In this document: one piece after another, positions 24,888-32,399 of the stretch
Numbering within the stretch: the first letter of the stretch is position 1
Layout of the letters: each line of letters opens with the position of its first letter
NCBI GenBank assembly: GCA_000433755.1
Contig: FR891269.1
Location: 1-61,285 of the forward strand
DNA length: 61,285 nt
Direction: 5' to 3'
From: Clostridium sp. CAG:465
Lineage (GTDB): Bacteria; Bacillota; Clostridia; TANB77; CAG-465
The notes under the pieces: model-generated
What the model saw: the letters and a program-made list of their open reading frames with translations, nothing else
Told to the model about the DNA's origin: nothing
The model's database searches: none
Position numbers and translations under genes: made by a program

Positions 24888-25385
24888 TTATTTTTTGTTT
24901 ATTATTTTTTCTAAATTATAGTCTATTCCCAAAATATTCTCTTGCTCATCCACTTTTATATGCAAATTAAAATTGCGATTGTCATCTATTAATCCTTTTA
25001 TAAGAAATTTATCTAATAAAATTATATTCGACAATATTTTTTCTTTTTTCAACAATTCATCTATATCTATCCACTCTGATGTATTTTCCTCAAACTCCTG
25101 TGGCTCTCCTTCATATTCCCTAGAGATAAATGTGTCCAATACAAACATCCTATCCGGATATTCTATTGTCATAATTCCTTTATATTTTAAATTTTGTATT
25201 TCTATTCCTGTTTCTTCTTTCATTTCTCTTATTGCTGTTTGTTTTGGGCATTCTCCTTCCTCAATTTTGCCTCCAGGTATATCGTAATATCCTTCTTTTT
25301 TATTACCTTTTTTATATTTTGTTACCACTACTTCATTGTCTTTTATTAAATAGCATCGTACTGCCTTTCTTATTGGCTTGTCCAT
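24888..25385 (-). CDS. Nudix hydrolase
   Basis: 165 residues from ATG 25385, preceded by GGAG; the frame opens with TTG at 25400. The complete Nudix box GX5EX7REUXEEXGU is at about 38-60 (start GGKIEEGECPKQ, end REMKEETGIEI) and supplies the metal-binding glutamates. DIPGGKIEEGE and FVLDTFISREYEG are typical of small NTP- or nucleotide-sugar-pyrophosphatase members of the family. The substrate is unknown. The protein is soluble and cytoplasmic. Confidence 0.9.
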   Translation of the reverse strand: MDKPIRKAVRCYLIKDNEVVVTKYKKGNKKEGYYDIPGGKIEEGECPKQTAIREMKEETGIEIQNLKYKGIMTIEYPDRMFVLDTFISREYEGEPQEFEENTSEWIDIDELLKKEKILSNIILLDKFLIKGLIDDNRNFNLHIKVDEQENILGIDYNLEKIINKK

Positions 25386-25434
25386 AATATTTCTCTCCAA
25401 TCCTATATATATTCTGAATCTCTTATATTTTTAA

Positions 25435-25563
25435 TTATATCAATTCTTCTTTTACATCTAACCAATTATTTACTCTTACTATCCCTTTAGCTTTAAGTTC
25501 GTTATCAGTTAATTTTTTATTTCTAAATTCTGTAAATAATAACTTTTTGAACTTTGTGTATAT
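25435..25563 (-). pseudogene. Open C-terminal fragment out of frame with the adjacent gene
   Basis: In the frame next to that of the 97-residue membrane protein, the DNA stays open and reads TKFKKLLFTEF, NKKLTDNELKAKGIVRV, NNWLDVKEELI and then a stop at 25435. The composition looks like genuine protein, with no start codon of its own. It may be the original C-terminus of the 25509-25802 gene after a frameshift near 25550, or a separate gene fragment. No family recognised. Confidence 0.4.
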
Positions 25564-25802
25564 GCACTAATTTTTAAAAGGAAAATTACAGCTACCATAA
25601 TTAATAGTTGCATTAAAATATATTCAGCACCAAAATCTACAATACCACTTATTAAGAGAAGAAACGGAGCAATAGCAAGTAGTATAAAAAAAGCAAAAGC
25701 TACATATGCATTAGCAGGCATTTTTTTTACTTTCATTCTTCCATTTCTTAAATGCATTTCTCCATTACTAAACTCTACACTAGCTATATTATCACTATTC
25801 AT
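25509..25802 (-). CDS. Small two-helix membrane protein, possibly frameshifted
   Basis: 97 residues from ATG 25802 after AAAGGAGG. A polar N-terminus of about 30 residues (SVEFSNGEMHLRNGRMKVKK) is followed by two membrane helices (about 32-53 and 61-80) and a short polar end. I do not recognise the family. In the neighbouring frame the sequence stays open past this stop and could encode about 40 further residues, so the present C-terminus may result from a frameshift around 25550. Confidence 0.6.
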   Translation of the reverse strand: MNSDNIASVEFSNGEMHLRNGRMKVKKMPANAYVAFAFFILLAIAPFLLLISGIVDFGAEYILMQLLIMVAVIFLLKISAYTQSSKSYYLQNLEIKN

Positions 25803-25935
25803 ACTCAAACCTCCTTTAAAATAAATATATCATATAAAAAAATTAATGAAATCTTAAATTTATTATATATTAACTTACAAATTTCTACTTTTTTATACCA
25901 TTTTTCCAACACATATAGTATATACATTAAATAGA

Positions 25936-25966
25936 AAAAAATCAACCATTTTACTGATTGATTTTC
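25936..25966 (-). terminator. Terminator of tRNA-Leu
   Basis: AATCAATC pairs with GGTTGATT (one G-U pair) on the minus strand and is followed by seven T, about 40 bases downstream of the tRNA 3' end. Confidence 0.65.
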
Positions 25967-26004
25967 ATATCTATCTGTTTTATTAGTTCGAACAGATACG
26001 TCAT

Positions 26005-26093
26005 TGGTGGGAATGACCGGAATCGAACCGGTACGAGGTTTAACCCTCGCAGGATTTTAAGTCCTGTGCGTCTGCCAGTTCCGCCACACTCCC
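26005..26093 (-). tRNA. tRNA-Leu (anticodon UAA)
   Basis: 89 bases including an encoded CCA (26005-26007). The acceptor stem is GGGAGTG/CATTCCC with one G-U pair. The anticodon arm CAGGA-CTTAAAA-TCCTG has anticodon TAA. A long variable arm (GAGGGTTAAACCTC) and the T arm GGTTCGATTCC are those of a class II tRNA, as expected for leucine. Confidence 0.95.
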
Positions 26094-26185
26094 AAATTTT
26101 GCAGACATCATCTATTTGATGACGTAATTAATTATAACATCTTTTTTTTTAGTTGTCAATTGTTTAATAAAATTTTAGCAAAAAA

Positions 26186-26207
26186 AGTACGTGAATTTAC
26201 ACGTACT
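26186..26207 (-). terminator. Terminator of secDF
   Basis: AGTACGTG pairs with CACGTACT and is followed on the minus strand by seven T, 5 bases after the secF stop codon. Confidence 0.85.
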
Positions 26208-26211
26208 CTAA

Positions 26212-27126
26212 TTACCTTCTTTTTTTCTTCTTATCTTTTGAAAATTTTGATACAACTGAATCTAATTCATACCATAGAGATGATGCAATAAATATTGATG
26301 AATAAGTTCCAACTAAAACACCTATTGTAAGTGGTAGTGAAAATTCTTTAAGAACTGTTTGGTTATTTACAAGAGCAAATACAAATACAACTAAAATAGC
26401 AACAATAGTTGTAAGTGATGTATAAATAGTTCTTTTCATTGTTTGATTTAAACTTGTATTAATTGTATCTTTCATATCACTAGATTTTGTAACTTTTCTT
26501 CTATTCTCTCTAATTCTGTCATATATTATAATTGTATCATTTATAGAATAACCAATAATTGTAAGTATAACTGCAACAAACGTTGAATTTATTGGTAACT
26601 TAAATATTCCATATATTGCTATAATAAACAACGCATCATGAATAAGAGCTATAATTGCTGTAATTGCAGCTGTAAATCCAAGTGTCTTAAATCTTATTCC
26701 AATATATAAAAGAATAAGTACTACAGCCACACCTAAAGCTAGTAAAGCTGAATTTAAAAGTTCATTACCATAAGATGGTTGAACATTTCTAACAGAAGGT
26801 TCACCCATATTAGTATATTTATTTTTTAATCCTTCAACAACTTTATCTGATTCATCTTCTGACATAACATCAGTTGTTATTGTAACTGAAGATGTACCAC
26901 CTGTCATTTTTTGAACTAAAGCCGTTTTTCCAACAGTTTCTTTAACTATATTTTCAATATCATTATTATTAAAATCTTCTTTTAAGTCCACTTCTATTTT
27001 TGTTCCACCTTTAAAATCGATGTCAAATTTAAATCCTGTAACAAGTCCAAATGTAATTCCACCAATAATTACTAAAAGTGAGAAAGCAAAAAATACATAT
27101 CTATATTTTAAAAAATCTATTTTCAT
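26212..27126 (-). CDS. secF: Protein translocase subunit SecF
   Basis: 304 residues. A first membrane helix, then the family motif FKFDIDFKGGTKIEVDL, then a periplasm-side domain of about 90 residues, then five membrane helices with GYSINDTIIIYDRIRENRRK (about 192-211). SecF pairs with SecD to use the proton gradient for pulling exported proteins off the SecYEG channel. The gene starts one base after the end of secD, as separate secD and secF genes do in many clostridia (Bacillus has a fusion). The lysine-rich C-terminus is cytoplasmic. Confidence 0.96.
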   Translation of the reverse strand: MKIDFLKYRYVFFAFSLLVIIGGITFGLVTGFKFDIDFKGGTKIEVDLKEDFNNNDIENIVKETVGKTALVQKMTGGTSSVTITTDVMSEDESDKVVEGLKNKYTNMGEPSVRNVQPSYGNELLNSALLALGVAVVLILLYIGIRFKTLGFTAAITAIIALIHDALFIIAIYGIFKLPINSTFVAVILTIIGYSINDTIIIYDRIRENRRKVTKSSDMKDTINTSLNQTMKRTIYTSLTTIVAILVVFVFALVNNQTVLKEFSLPLTIGVLVGTYSSIFIASSLWYELDSVVSKFSKDKKKKRR

Positions 27127-27127
27127 A

Positions 27128-28429
27128 TTATTTTGCCTCCTTTTCTTTTTTTATACCAAATAAAAACTTCGATTTGCTTGCGATAGGTAGTAAATCTTTA
27201 AGTAAAAATTTTGTAAACACAACTGCAGTAAATAAACTAGCAAGAGTACCTATTACAAGAACAATTCCAAATCCTTTTATTGTTCCAACTCCAAATATGT
27301 ATAGTAATAATGCAACTAAAAATGTAGTAACATTTCCATCTATAATTGCTGCCATAGCACTTTTGAAACTTCTTTCAAAAGCTTTCTTTGGTCCAACGTT
27401 ATTTCTTAATTCTTCTTTTAATCTTTCAAAAATGATAACATTTGCATCAACTGCCATACCAATAGATAGTATAAGTCCTGCAATTCCTGGAAGTGTCATA
27501 CTTATTCCTGTATTTGCAAGTACAAGTATTATTATACTTATATATGCTACCAAAGAAATACTTGAAACTAAACCTGGAAGTCTGTATATAGTAATCATTA
27601 TTAAGCAAATAAGTATTAGAGCAACTATTCCAGCTTGAACACTTACATTTAAAGCTTGTTGACCTATATATGGTCCAATGTATTCCTTACTTACAACATC
27701 AAGAGAAAATGGAAGAGCTCCTGAAGAAATAAGCATTGCATATTCTTCTGCTTGAGATTTCTTTTCTGCATATGTTCCTTGTCCCATTGTAATTATTGCA
27801 GTATTAGATTCAATTTTACTGTTTACAATTGGAGCAGCTACTTCAGTTTCATCCAAATATATAGACATAGCTTGGCCAACTAATTTTTCAGTTGCTTCAG
27901 TAAATTTTTTAGATCCGCTATCACTAAATTCAAGTACAACATGTGGTGAAGGAAGTCCAGTACTATCTGTAGCATCTTCACTATATTTTGCATCTTTTAT
28001 ATCATCACCTTCTAGTAATATGTTTCCATCTGGATCTTTAAACATTATTTTAGCTGTTTTATCAAGGCCTTCTACAGCCTCTAATGGATCTTTTGATTGA
28101 TCATTAATATCAGCTGGGATATCTACACTTATTTGTGAAGATGAATTGTCAGTTCTTACAATATAATCAAAGATGTTTTTTGCCTCTAATCTTTTTGTAA
28201 TAACTGCTTTAGCTTTAGATAGATCATCATCAGATATTACAACTCCATCATCAGATTTAGCTTGATATACGATAGAAACTCCCCCGCTTATATCAAGTCC
28301 TGTAGTTATGTTTTTTGCACCCTTAATAATTTGTTTATCTCCTATTTTAAGTCCAAAAAGCGCAAGATAAGCAAGTACTAAAACAATAACAATACCAATT
28401 ATAATTTTTATATAATTTTCTTTTTTCAT
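27128..28429 (-). CDS. secD: Protein translocase subunit SecD
   Basis: 433 residues from ATG 28429, preceded by GGGGTG; a GTG at 28438 is part of that ribosome binding site. The N-terminal helix is followed by GLDISGGVSIVYQAK, the extracytoplasmic P1-like domain and the SecD/RND motif DANVIIFERLKEELRN with five C-terminal helices. It works with SecF in preprotein export. The P1 head domain is short (total 433 against about 615 in E. coli), as usual in Firmicutes. secD and secF share one promoter (28454-28482) and one terminator. Confidence 0.96.
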   Translation of the reverse strand: MKKENYIKIIIGIVIVLVLAYLALFGLKIGDKQIIKGAKNITTGLDISGGVSIVYQAKSDDGVVISDDDLSKAKAVITKRLEAKNIFDYIVRTDNSSSQISVDIPADINDQSKDPLEAVEGLDKTAKIMFKDPDGNILLEGDDIKDAKYSEDATDSTGLPSPHVVLEFSDSGSKKFTEATEKLVGQAMSIYLDETEVAAPIVNSKIESNTAIITMGQGTYAEKKSQAEEYAMLISSGALPFSLDVVSKEYIGPYIGQQALNVSVQAGIVALILICLIMITIYRLPGLVSSISLVAYISIIILVLANTGISMTLPGIAGLILSIGMAVDANVIIFERLKEELRNNVGPKKAFERSFKSAMAAIIDGNVTTFLVALLLYIFGVGTIKGFGIVLVIGTLASLFTAVVFTKFLLKDLLPIASKSKFLFGIKKEKEAK

Positions 28430-28453
28430 TAATGTCACCCCTATAACAGCTTA

Positions 28454-28482
28454 ATTATACTATTTTTTACTTTCATAGTCAA
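28454..28482 (-). promoter_or_regulatory. Sigma-A promoter of secDF
   Basis: TTGACT (28477-28482), a 17-bp spacer and TATAAT (28454-28459), about 25 bp upstream of the secD start. Confidence 0.8.
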
Positions 28483-28515
28483 TTAAAATAATATAAAATT
28501 TGACAATTTTTGTGA

Positions 28516-28545
28516 AAAAAAATAGCATATTAAATATGCTATTTA
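28516..28545 (-). terminator. Terminator of the pyrH operon
   Basis: AAATAGCATA pairs perfectly with TATGCTATTT and is followed by a T run on the minus strand. It overlaps the last codons of the PH-domain protein gene. Confidence 0.8.
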
Positions 28546-29243
28546 TTGATGTTTTTTAAACTTTCCTTAAAATTCTGTTCTGGATTCTCCATTTTATTAA
28601 CATTTGTATCAGTATTAGATATATTATTTTTATTGTTTAATCGTTCATTTACCATATTCTGACTTTGTTCACTATATTTATCATTGTTTATATTATTTGA
28701 AGAATGAATTAGCTTATCAATTACATTGTAATGAGATTTAGGATTTTTCACGCTATATATAACAAGTCCATTATTTCTATCATTATCAGCATTAGTATAT
28801 ATAACCATTATCCCATAATCAAGTATTCTATCCCATATAGTTCTTCTTATTTCAACTTCTTTTATATTTTTATATTCAATATTCTTTTTATGCTGATTTA
28901 AGAAATCATCTTCATAAGTCATCATTGTATCATAAAAAGTATATGTAACATGTTTATATTGCAAACTTTGAAATACAATAGTACCAACTAATCGTATTAT
29001 TGTAACTAAATCTGCTACAAAACATAAAATTAACAAAAACTTATCTATTTTAATATTTTTAAAAATATCATTATTAACTATACTCATAGAACCTGCCTTA
29101 AAAGCAACTAAAAATGTTAAAATTATAAAAACTAACAATGCAAATAGTGCAGTTCTAATTTTTTTTCCAGTAGGCATTCCGAGTTCATAAATTATATTAA
29201 ATTTAGGTGTAATCTGATATCTAACCTCTCTATTTTCATCCAT
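28539..29243 (-). CDS. Bacterial PH-domain membrane protein
   Basis: 234 residues. Two membrane helices (about 29-50 and 68-92) are followed by a bacterial PH-like (DUF304/bPH2) domain: YTFYDTMMTYEDDFLNQHKK, IEYKNIKEVEIRRTIWDRIL and GLVIYSVKNPKSHYNVIDKL. An Asn-rich disordered tail of about 55 residues ends the protein. The order helix pair, then PH domain, is that of YdbS/YdbT-like proteins, whose role in envelope stress or bacteriocin resistance is only partly known. It follows pyrH by 12 bp and is probably cotranscribed. Confidence 0.8.
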   Translation of the reverse strand: MDENREVRYQITPKFNIIYELGMPTGKKIRTALFALLVFIILTFLVAFKAGSMSIVNNDIFKNIKIDKFLLILCFVADLVTIIRLVGTIVFQSLQYKHVTYTFYDTMMTYEDDFLNQHKKNIEYKNIKEVEIRRTIWDRILDYGIMVIYTNADNDRNNGLVIYSVKNPKSHYNVIDKLIHSSNNINNDKYSEQSQNMVNERLNNKNNISNTDTNVNKMENPEQNFKESLKNINK

Positions 29244-29255
29244 AATTATCTATTC

Positions 29256-29966
29256 CTACTTTCTAATTATAGTTCCAATTTTCTCACCATTTAATGCCCT
29301 TATTAATGAATTTTCTTCATTCAAAGCAAAAACATAAATTGGAATTTTATTTTCCATACAAAGTGTAATTGCAGTTGTATCCATAACATTTAATCCTTCA
29401 GATATAGATTGCATATATGTTACTTCATCGTATTTAACTGCATCACTATATTTTTTAGGATCTTTGTTGTATACTCCATCAACATTTTTAGCAAGTAAAA
29501 TTAAATCTGCCTCTATTTCATTAGCTCTTAAAGCCGCACATGAATCTGTTGTAAAATACGGATTACCCGTACCACCTGCAAATATAACAATTCTACCTTT
29601 TTCAAGATGTCTTACAGCTCTTCTACGTATATATGGTTCCGCAATTTGTTTCATTTCAATTGAAGTCATTACCCTAGTTTGTGCACCTTTACTTTCAGTC
29701 ATTTCCTGCAATGCAAGTGCATTTAAAGTTGTTGCAAGCATTCCCATATAATCAGATGTTGTTCTTTCCATATATTCATCGCCATATCTACCTCTCCAGA
29801 AGTTTCCTCCTCCAATTACAAGTGCAACTTGAACTCCATTTTTAGATATTTCTATGATCTGTTCAACTACTTTTTCAAGTTTTTTATTATCAATACCTCT
29901 TCCATCTTCTTTTCCTATTGCTTCTCCACTTAGTTTTATTAATATTCTATTATATTTCTTTTCCAT
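29256..29966 (-). CDS. pyrH: Uridylate kinase
   Basis: 236 residues. It begins YNRILIKLSGEAIGKEDGRG and has VALVIGGGNFWRGR, the conserved TSIEMKQIAEPYIRRRAVRH and GTGNPYFTTDSCAALRANEI, all diagnostic for bacterial UMP kinase of the amino-acid-kinase fold. It phosphorylates UMP to UDP in pyrimidine nucleotide synthesis. In most Firmicutes the order is rpsB-tsf-pyrH-frr. Here a terminator and a new promoter with a small membrane protein gene lie between tsf and pyrH, and frr is absent downstream, where the PH-domain gene sits instead. Confidence 0.97.
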   Translation of the reverse strand: MEKKYNRILIKLSGEAIGKEDGRGIDNKKLEKVVEQIIEISKNGVQVALVIGGGNFWRGRYGDEYMERTTSDYMGMLATTLNALALQEMTESKGAQTRVMTSIEMKQIAEPYIRRRAVRHLEKGRIVIFAGGTGNPYFTTDSCAALRANEIEADLILLAKNVDGVYNKDPKKYSDAVKYDEVTYMQSISEGLNVMDTTAITLCMENKIPIYVFALNEENSLIRALNGEKIGTIIRK

Positions 29967-29979
29967 ACACTATTACCTC

Positions 29980-30123
29980 TTATTTTCTTTTTTTCTTTTT
30001 ATTCAAAGTCCCATTTTCTTTTTCTATCTTAGTTAATTCTTTTGTTATTTTATTCTTATTAAAAAAATACACAACATTAACTACAATTAAAAGACAAATG
30101 ATAATGCCAAGTATTATATACAT
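29980..30123 (-). CDS. Small 47-residue membrane protein upstream of pyrH
   Basis: ATG 30123 lies after GTTGGTGAT, about 16 bp downstream of a good -10 element. The product has one membrane helix (YIILGIIICLLIVVNVVYFF, residues 2-21) and a charged, lysine-rich C-terminus of about 25 residues ending KKKKRK. It is followed by pyrH 13 bp downstream, so the two genes are probably cotranscribed. I do not recognise a family. The promoter, ribosome binding site and helix-plus-basic-tail pattern support translation. Confidence 0.6.
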   Translation of the reverse strand: MYIILGIIICLLIVVNVVYFFNKNKITKELTKIEKENGTLNKKKKRK

Positions 30124-30138
30124 TATATCACCAACTCA

Positions 30139-30167
30139 ATTATATAATATACACTATTTTTTTTCAA
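30139..30167 (-). promoter_or_regulatory. Sigma-A promoter of the pyrH operon
   Basis: TTGAAA (30162-30167), a 17-bp spacer and TATAAT (30139-30144), just upstream of the 47-residue protein gene. Confidence 0.7.
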
Positions 30168-30193
30168 CTATTTATTAAAAGAAATTTTAATAA

Positions 30194-30221
30194 GAAAAAA
30201 GAAGGAGTTTTGCCTCCTTCT
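30194..30221 (-). terminator. Terminator of rpsB-tsf
   Basis: AGAAGGAG pairs with CTCCTTCT around GCAAAA-like loop bases and is followed on the minus strand by a six-T run. Confidence 0.85.
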
Positions 30222-30228
30222 ATAAAAA

Positions 30229-30879
30229 TTAGTTTCCTTTTACTTGTTTCATTACTTCTTCAGCAAAGTCAACTTCTTCTTTTTCAATTCCTTCGCCTCT
30301 TTCAAATCTAGCAAATCTACGAATTACTATATTTTCACCTATTTTAGCAATAAGTTCTGTTAATAATTCTTGAACTGTTTTGTCAGGATCTTTTACAAAA
30401 GGTTGATCAAGTAAACAAATTTCAGAATAAAATTTATTTAATCTTCCTTCAACCATTCTTTCAACAACAGCTTCTGGTTTGCCTTCATTTAAAGCTTGTG
30501 CCTTTAAAGTTTCTTTTTCTTTTTCAACAACTTCAGCTGGAACTTCTTCACGTCTTACATATTTAGGTCCAGTTGCAGCAATGTGCATTGCTATATCTTT
30601 TACAAATTGTTTAAAATCTTCGTTATTAGATACGAAGTCTGTTTCTGAATTTACTTCAACTAATGCTCCATATTTTCCACCATGAACATAAGCTTCAACT
30701 AATCCTTCTGCAGCAACTCTTCCTGCTTTTTTAGCAGCTTTAGCAATTCCTCTTTCTCTTAAAAGTTCAATTGCCTTTTCAATGTTACCATCAGTTTCAA
30801 CTAATACTTTTTTACAATCCATAATTCCTGCATTAGTTCTATCTCTTAATTCTTTAACTTGTGTAGCAGTAACTGCCAT
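30229..30879 (-). CDS. tsf: Elongation factor Ts
   Basis: 216 residues, the short form common in Firmicutes and cyanobacteria. The N-terminal UBA-like domain (TATQVKELRDRTNAGIMDCK, VLVETDGNIEKAIELLRE) and the core AEGLVEAYVHGGKYGALVEV with NSETDFVSNNEDFKQF are unmistakable. Only one core subdomain is complete; the second part is shortened, as in other Firmicutes. EF-Ts exchanges GDP for GTP on EF-Tu. It follows rpsB by 12 bp and shares its transcript. Confidence 0.97.
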   Translation of the reverse strand: MAVTATQVKELRDRTNAGIMDCKKVLVETDGNIEKAIELLRERGIAKAAKKAGRVAAEGLVEAYVHGGKYGALVEVNSETDFVSNNEDFKQFVKDIAMHIAATGPKYVRREEVPAEVVEKEKETLKAQALNEGKPEAVVERMVEGRLNKFYSEICLLDQPFVKDPDKTVQELLTELIAKIGENIVIRRFARFERGEGIEKEEVDFAEEVMKQVKGN

Positions 30880-30891
30880 AAAACATTCCCC

Positions 30892-31752
30892 CTACTTATT
30901 TTCTTCTGATTTTTCTTCTACTTTATTTTCTTTAGAAACTCTATCTTTTCTTTGATAGTTATTTCTTCTGTTATTTTGTCTTGGTTTTCTTTCTATTTTG
31001 TCAACGCCTTCTTTTTTAACTAATTCATCCATTGTTTCTACTTCTTCATCAACAGGAGCTTCTGTTAAATTTCCTTCTTTAGCTTCAACAACAGCATCAG
31101 CAATTTTTCCAGCTATTAAACTTACTGATCTTACTGCGTCATCATTTCCTGGTATAACATAATCAACGTCATCAGGATTACAGTTAGAATCTATAAGTCC
31201 AATTGTAGGTATTCCTAATTTTCTAGCTTCCTTTGTACAAATATATTCTTTTTTAGAATCAGCTAAGAAAATAAGTGATGGAAGTTTATCCATTTCTTTA
31301 ATACCACCTAAGTTTGTATTAAGTGTTTCCATTTCTTTCTTTAATCTTATAACTTCTTTTTTAGGTAGAACATCAAATGTTCCGTCAGCTTCCATTTTTT
31401 CAAGTTCAACAAGTCTTGCTATTCTCTTTTTAATAGTTGAGAAGTTTGTAAGTGTACCACCTAGCCATCTACTATTGATGTAGTACATTCCACATTTTTC
31501 AGCTTCTTGTTTAATAGTTTCTTGAATTTGTTTCTTTGTTCCTACAAATAGAACAAGTCCTCCCTTTGCTACAACCTTTTTAGTTAGGTTATATGCTTCT
31601 TGAGTTTTCTTTAAAGTTTTTTGCAAGTCTAATATGTATATTCCGTTTCTTGCAGTATAGATGTATGGAGCCATTCTAGGATCCCATCTTTTTGTTTGGT
31701 GTCCAAAGTGTACACCGGCTTCTAGTAATGATTTCATAGGTATAATTGCCAT
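30892..31752 (-). CDS. rpsB: 30S ribosomal protein S2
   Basis: 286 residues from ATG 31752 (MAIIPMKSLLEAGVHFGHQT), preceded by AGGAGG; the frame is open further upstream (to 31887) but that part is untranslated leader. S2 motifs include WDPRMAPYIYTARNGIYILD, FVGTKKQIQ and GIPTIGLIDSNCNPDDVDY. The C-terminus carries about 40 extra charged residues (KIERKPRQNNRRNNYQRKDR) beyond the usual end. S2 joins the 30S subunit late and binds with S1. The leader is about 110 bases. The promoter overlaps the terminator of the upstream gene. Confidence 0.97.
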   Translation of the reverse strand: MAIIPMKSLLEAGVHFGHQTKRWDPRMAPYIYTARNGIYILDLQKTLKKTQEAYNLTKKVVAKGGLVLFVGTKKQIQETIKQEAEKCGMYYINSRWLGGTLTNFSTIKKRIARLVELEKMEADGTFDVLPKKEVIRLKKEMETLNTNLGGIKEMDKLPSLIFLADSKKEYICTKEARKLGIPTIGLIDSNCNPDDVDYVIPGNDDAVRSVSLIAGKIADAVVEAKEGNLTEAPVDEEVETMDELVKKEGVDKIERKPRQNNRRNNYQRKDRVSKENKVEEKSEENK

Positions 31753-31866
31753 TTTAAAATTCCTCCTTCTTTTATTCCTCCACAGATATCTATATCTTAC
31801 TAATCCATAATGGAAGAAGTGTAAGACTCCCTCTGTGTGTGTATTGCTTGTATACCAAGCTATATA

Positions 31867-31895
31867 ATTATAACATAAAACCACCAACTAATCAA
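31867..31895 (-). promoter_or_regulatory. Sigma-A promoter of rpsB-tsf, overlapping an upstream terminator
   Basis: TTGATT (31890-31895), a 17-bp spacer and TATAAT (31867-31872). The -35 lies in the loop of the terminator hairpin at 31879-31907 and the spacer runs through one arm. Confidence 0.75.
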
Positions 31896-31907
31896 TAGTT
31901 GGTGGTT
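31879..31907 (-). terminator. Terminator of the 93-residue protein gene
   Basis: AACCACCAACT pairs perfectly with AGTTGGTGGTT, 6 bases after the stop codon, with a short T run on the minus strand. Confidence 0.8.
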
Positions 31908-31912
31908 AATTT

Positions 31913-32194
31913 TTATACTAATTTTTCTCCAAAGTATAAATGGCGTGTGCCCCAAGAAACACTACGACCAAGTTCTTTTTCAAGCTCAGTTGTAAGCTTT
32001 TCTTTCAAACTGACATCGTGAATGTAACTTCCACATATTTTAATTGAATAACCAGTATTATGGCCAAACAAATTAACTTTAAATTCTTTTTTCTCACCAG
32101 AAGAATTAAATCCGCAGCGATTAATCACTTCCTGAGTTTTGAGTGCAATGTTGTAGTTTCTTAAATTTGTTGAGTTAAGTGATGGGTTGTTCAT
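31913..32194 (-). CDS. Unknown 93-residue protein
   Basis: 93 residues, not recognised. No signal peptide or membrane segment. Sequence features are NLRNYNIALKTQEVINRCGF, KVNLFGHNTGYSIKICGSYI and LEKELGRSVSWGTRHLYFGE; two Cys and an alternating hydrophobic pattern suggest a compact alpha/beta domain. The gene is its own unit: consensus promoter (32291-32319), AGGAGG before the ATG at 32194, and a terminator. The DNA is richer in G and C than its neighbours (e.g. CGCTGCGG), so recent acquisition is possible. Confidence 0.65.
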   Translation of the reverse strand: MNNPSLNSTNLRNYNIALKTQEVINRCGFNSSGEKKEFKVNLFGHNTGYSIKICGSYIHDVSLKEKLTTELEKELGRSVSWGTRHLYFGEKLV

Positions 32195-32290
32195 AATTGA
32201 ATCCTCCTAGAATATATATATCCCAAACATAGAAATGAAACAAATTCAACCTCAAGTTTGAGATTTTTTAAAAATAAATCTGACGCTAAT

Positions 32291-32319
32291 ATTATATTAC
32301 ATAATTATGCATTTGTCAA
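32291..32319 (-). promoter_or_regulatory. Consensus sigma-A promoter of the 93-residue protein gene
   Basis: TTGACA (32314-32319), a 17-bp spacer and TATAAT (32291-32296), both exact. The leader is about 85 bases and contains a small CTCAAACTTGAG dyad. Confidence 0.8.
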
Positions 32320-32356
32320 TACATTTATATATACTTTTTTGCTTTAAAGTAAAAAA

Positions 32357-32388
32357 AGAGTATTAATTAAATATCTAATTAATACTCT
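32357..32388 (-). terminator. Terminator of the gdpP-ftsH gene group
   Basis: AGAGTATTAATTA pairs perfectly with TAATTAATACTCT, 12 bases after the ftsH stop, followed by seven T on the minus strand. Confidence 0.85.
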
Positions 32389-32399
32389 CCTAAATATTA

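Noticed and set aside
25981..26130. Attachment site of an integrated element at the tRNA-Leu gene
   Set aside because: There is no integrase gene and no duplicate of the tRNA 3' end nearby; the flanking ATGACGT-like bases are too short to be an att repeat.
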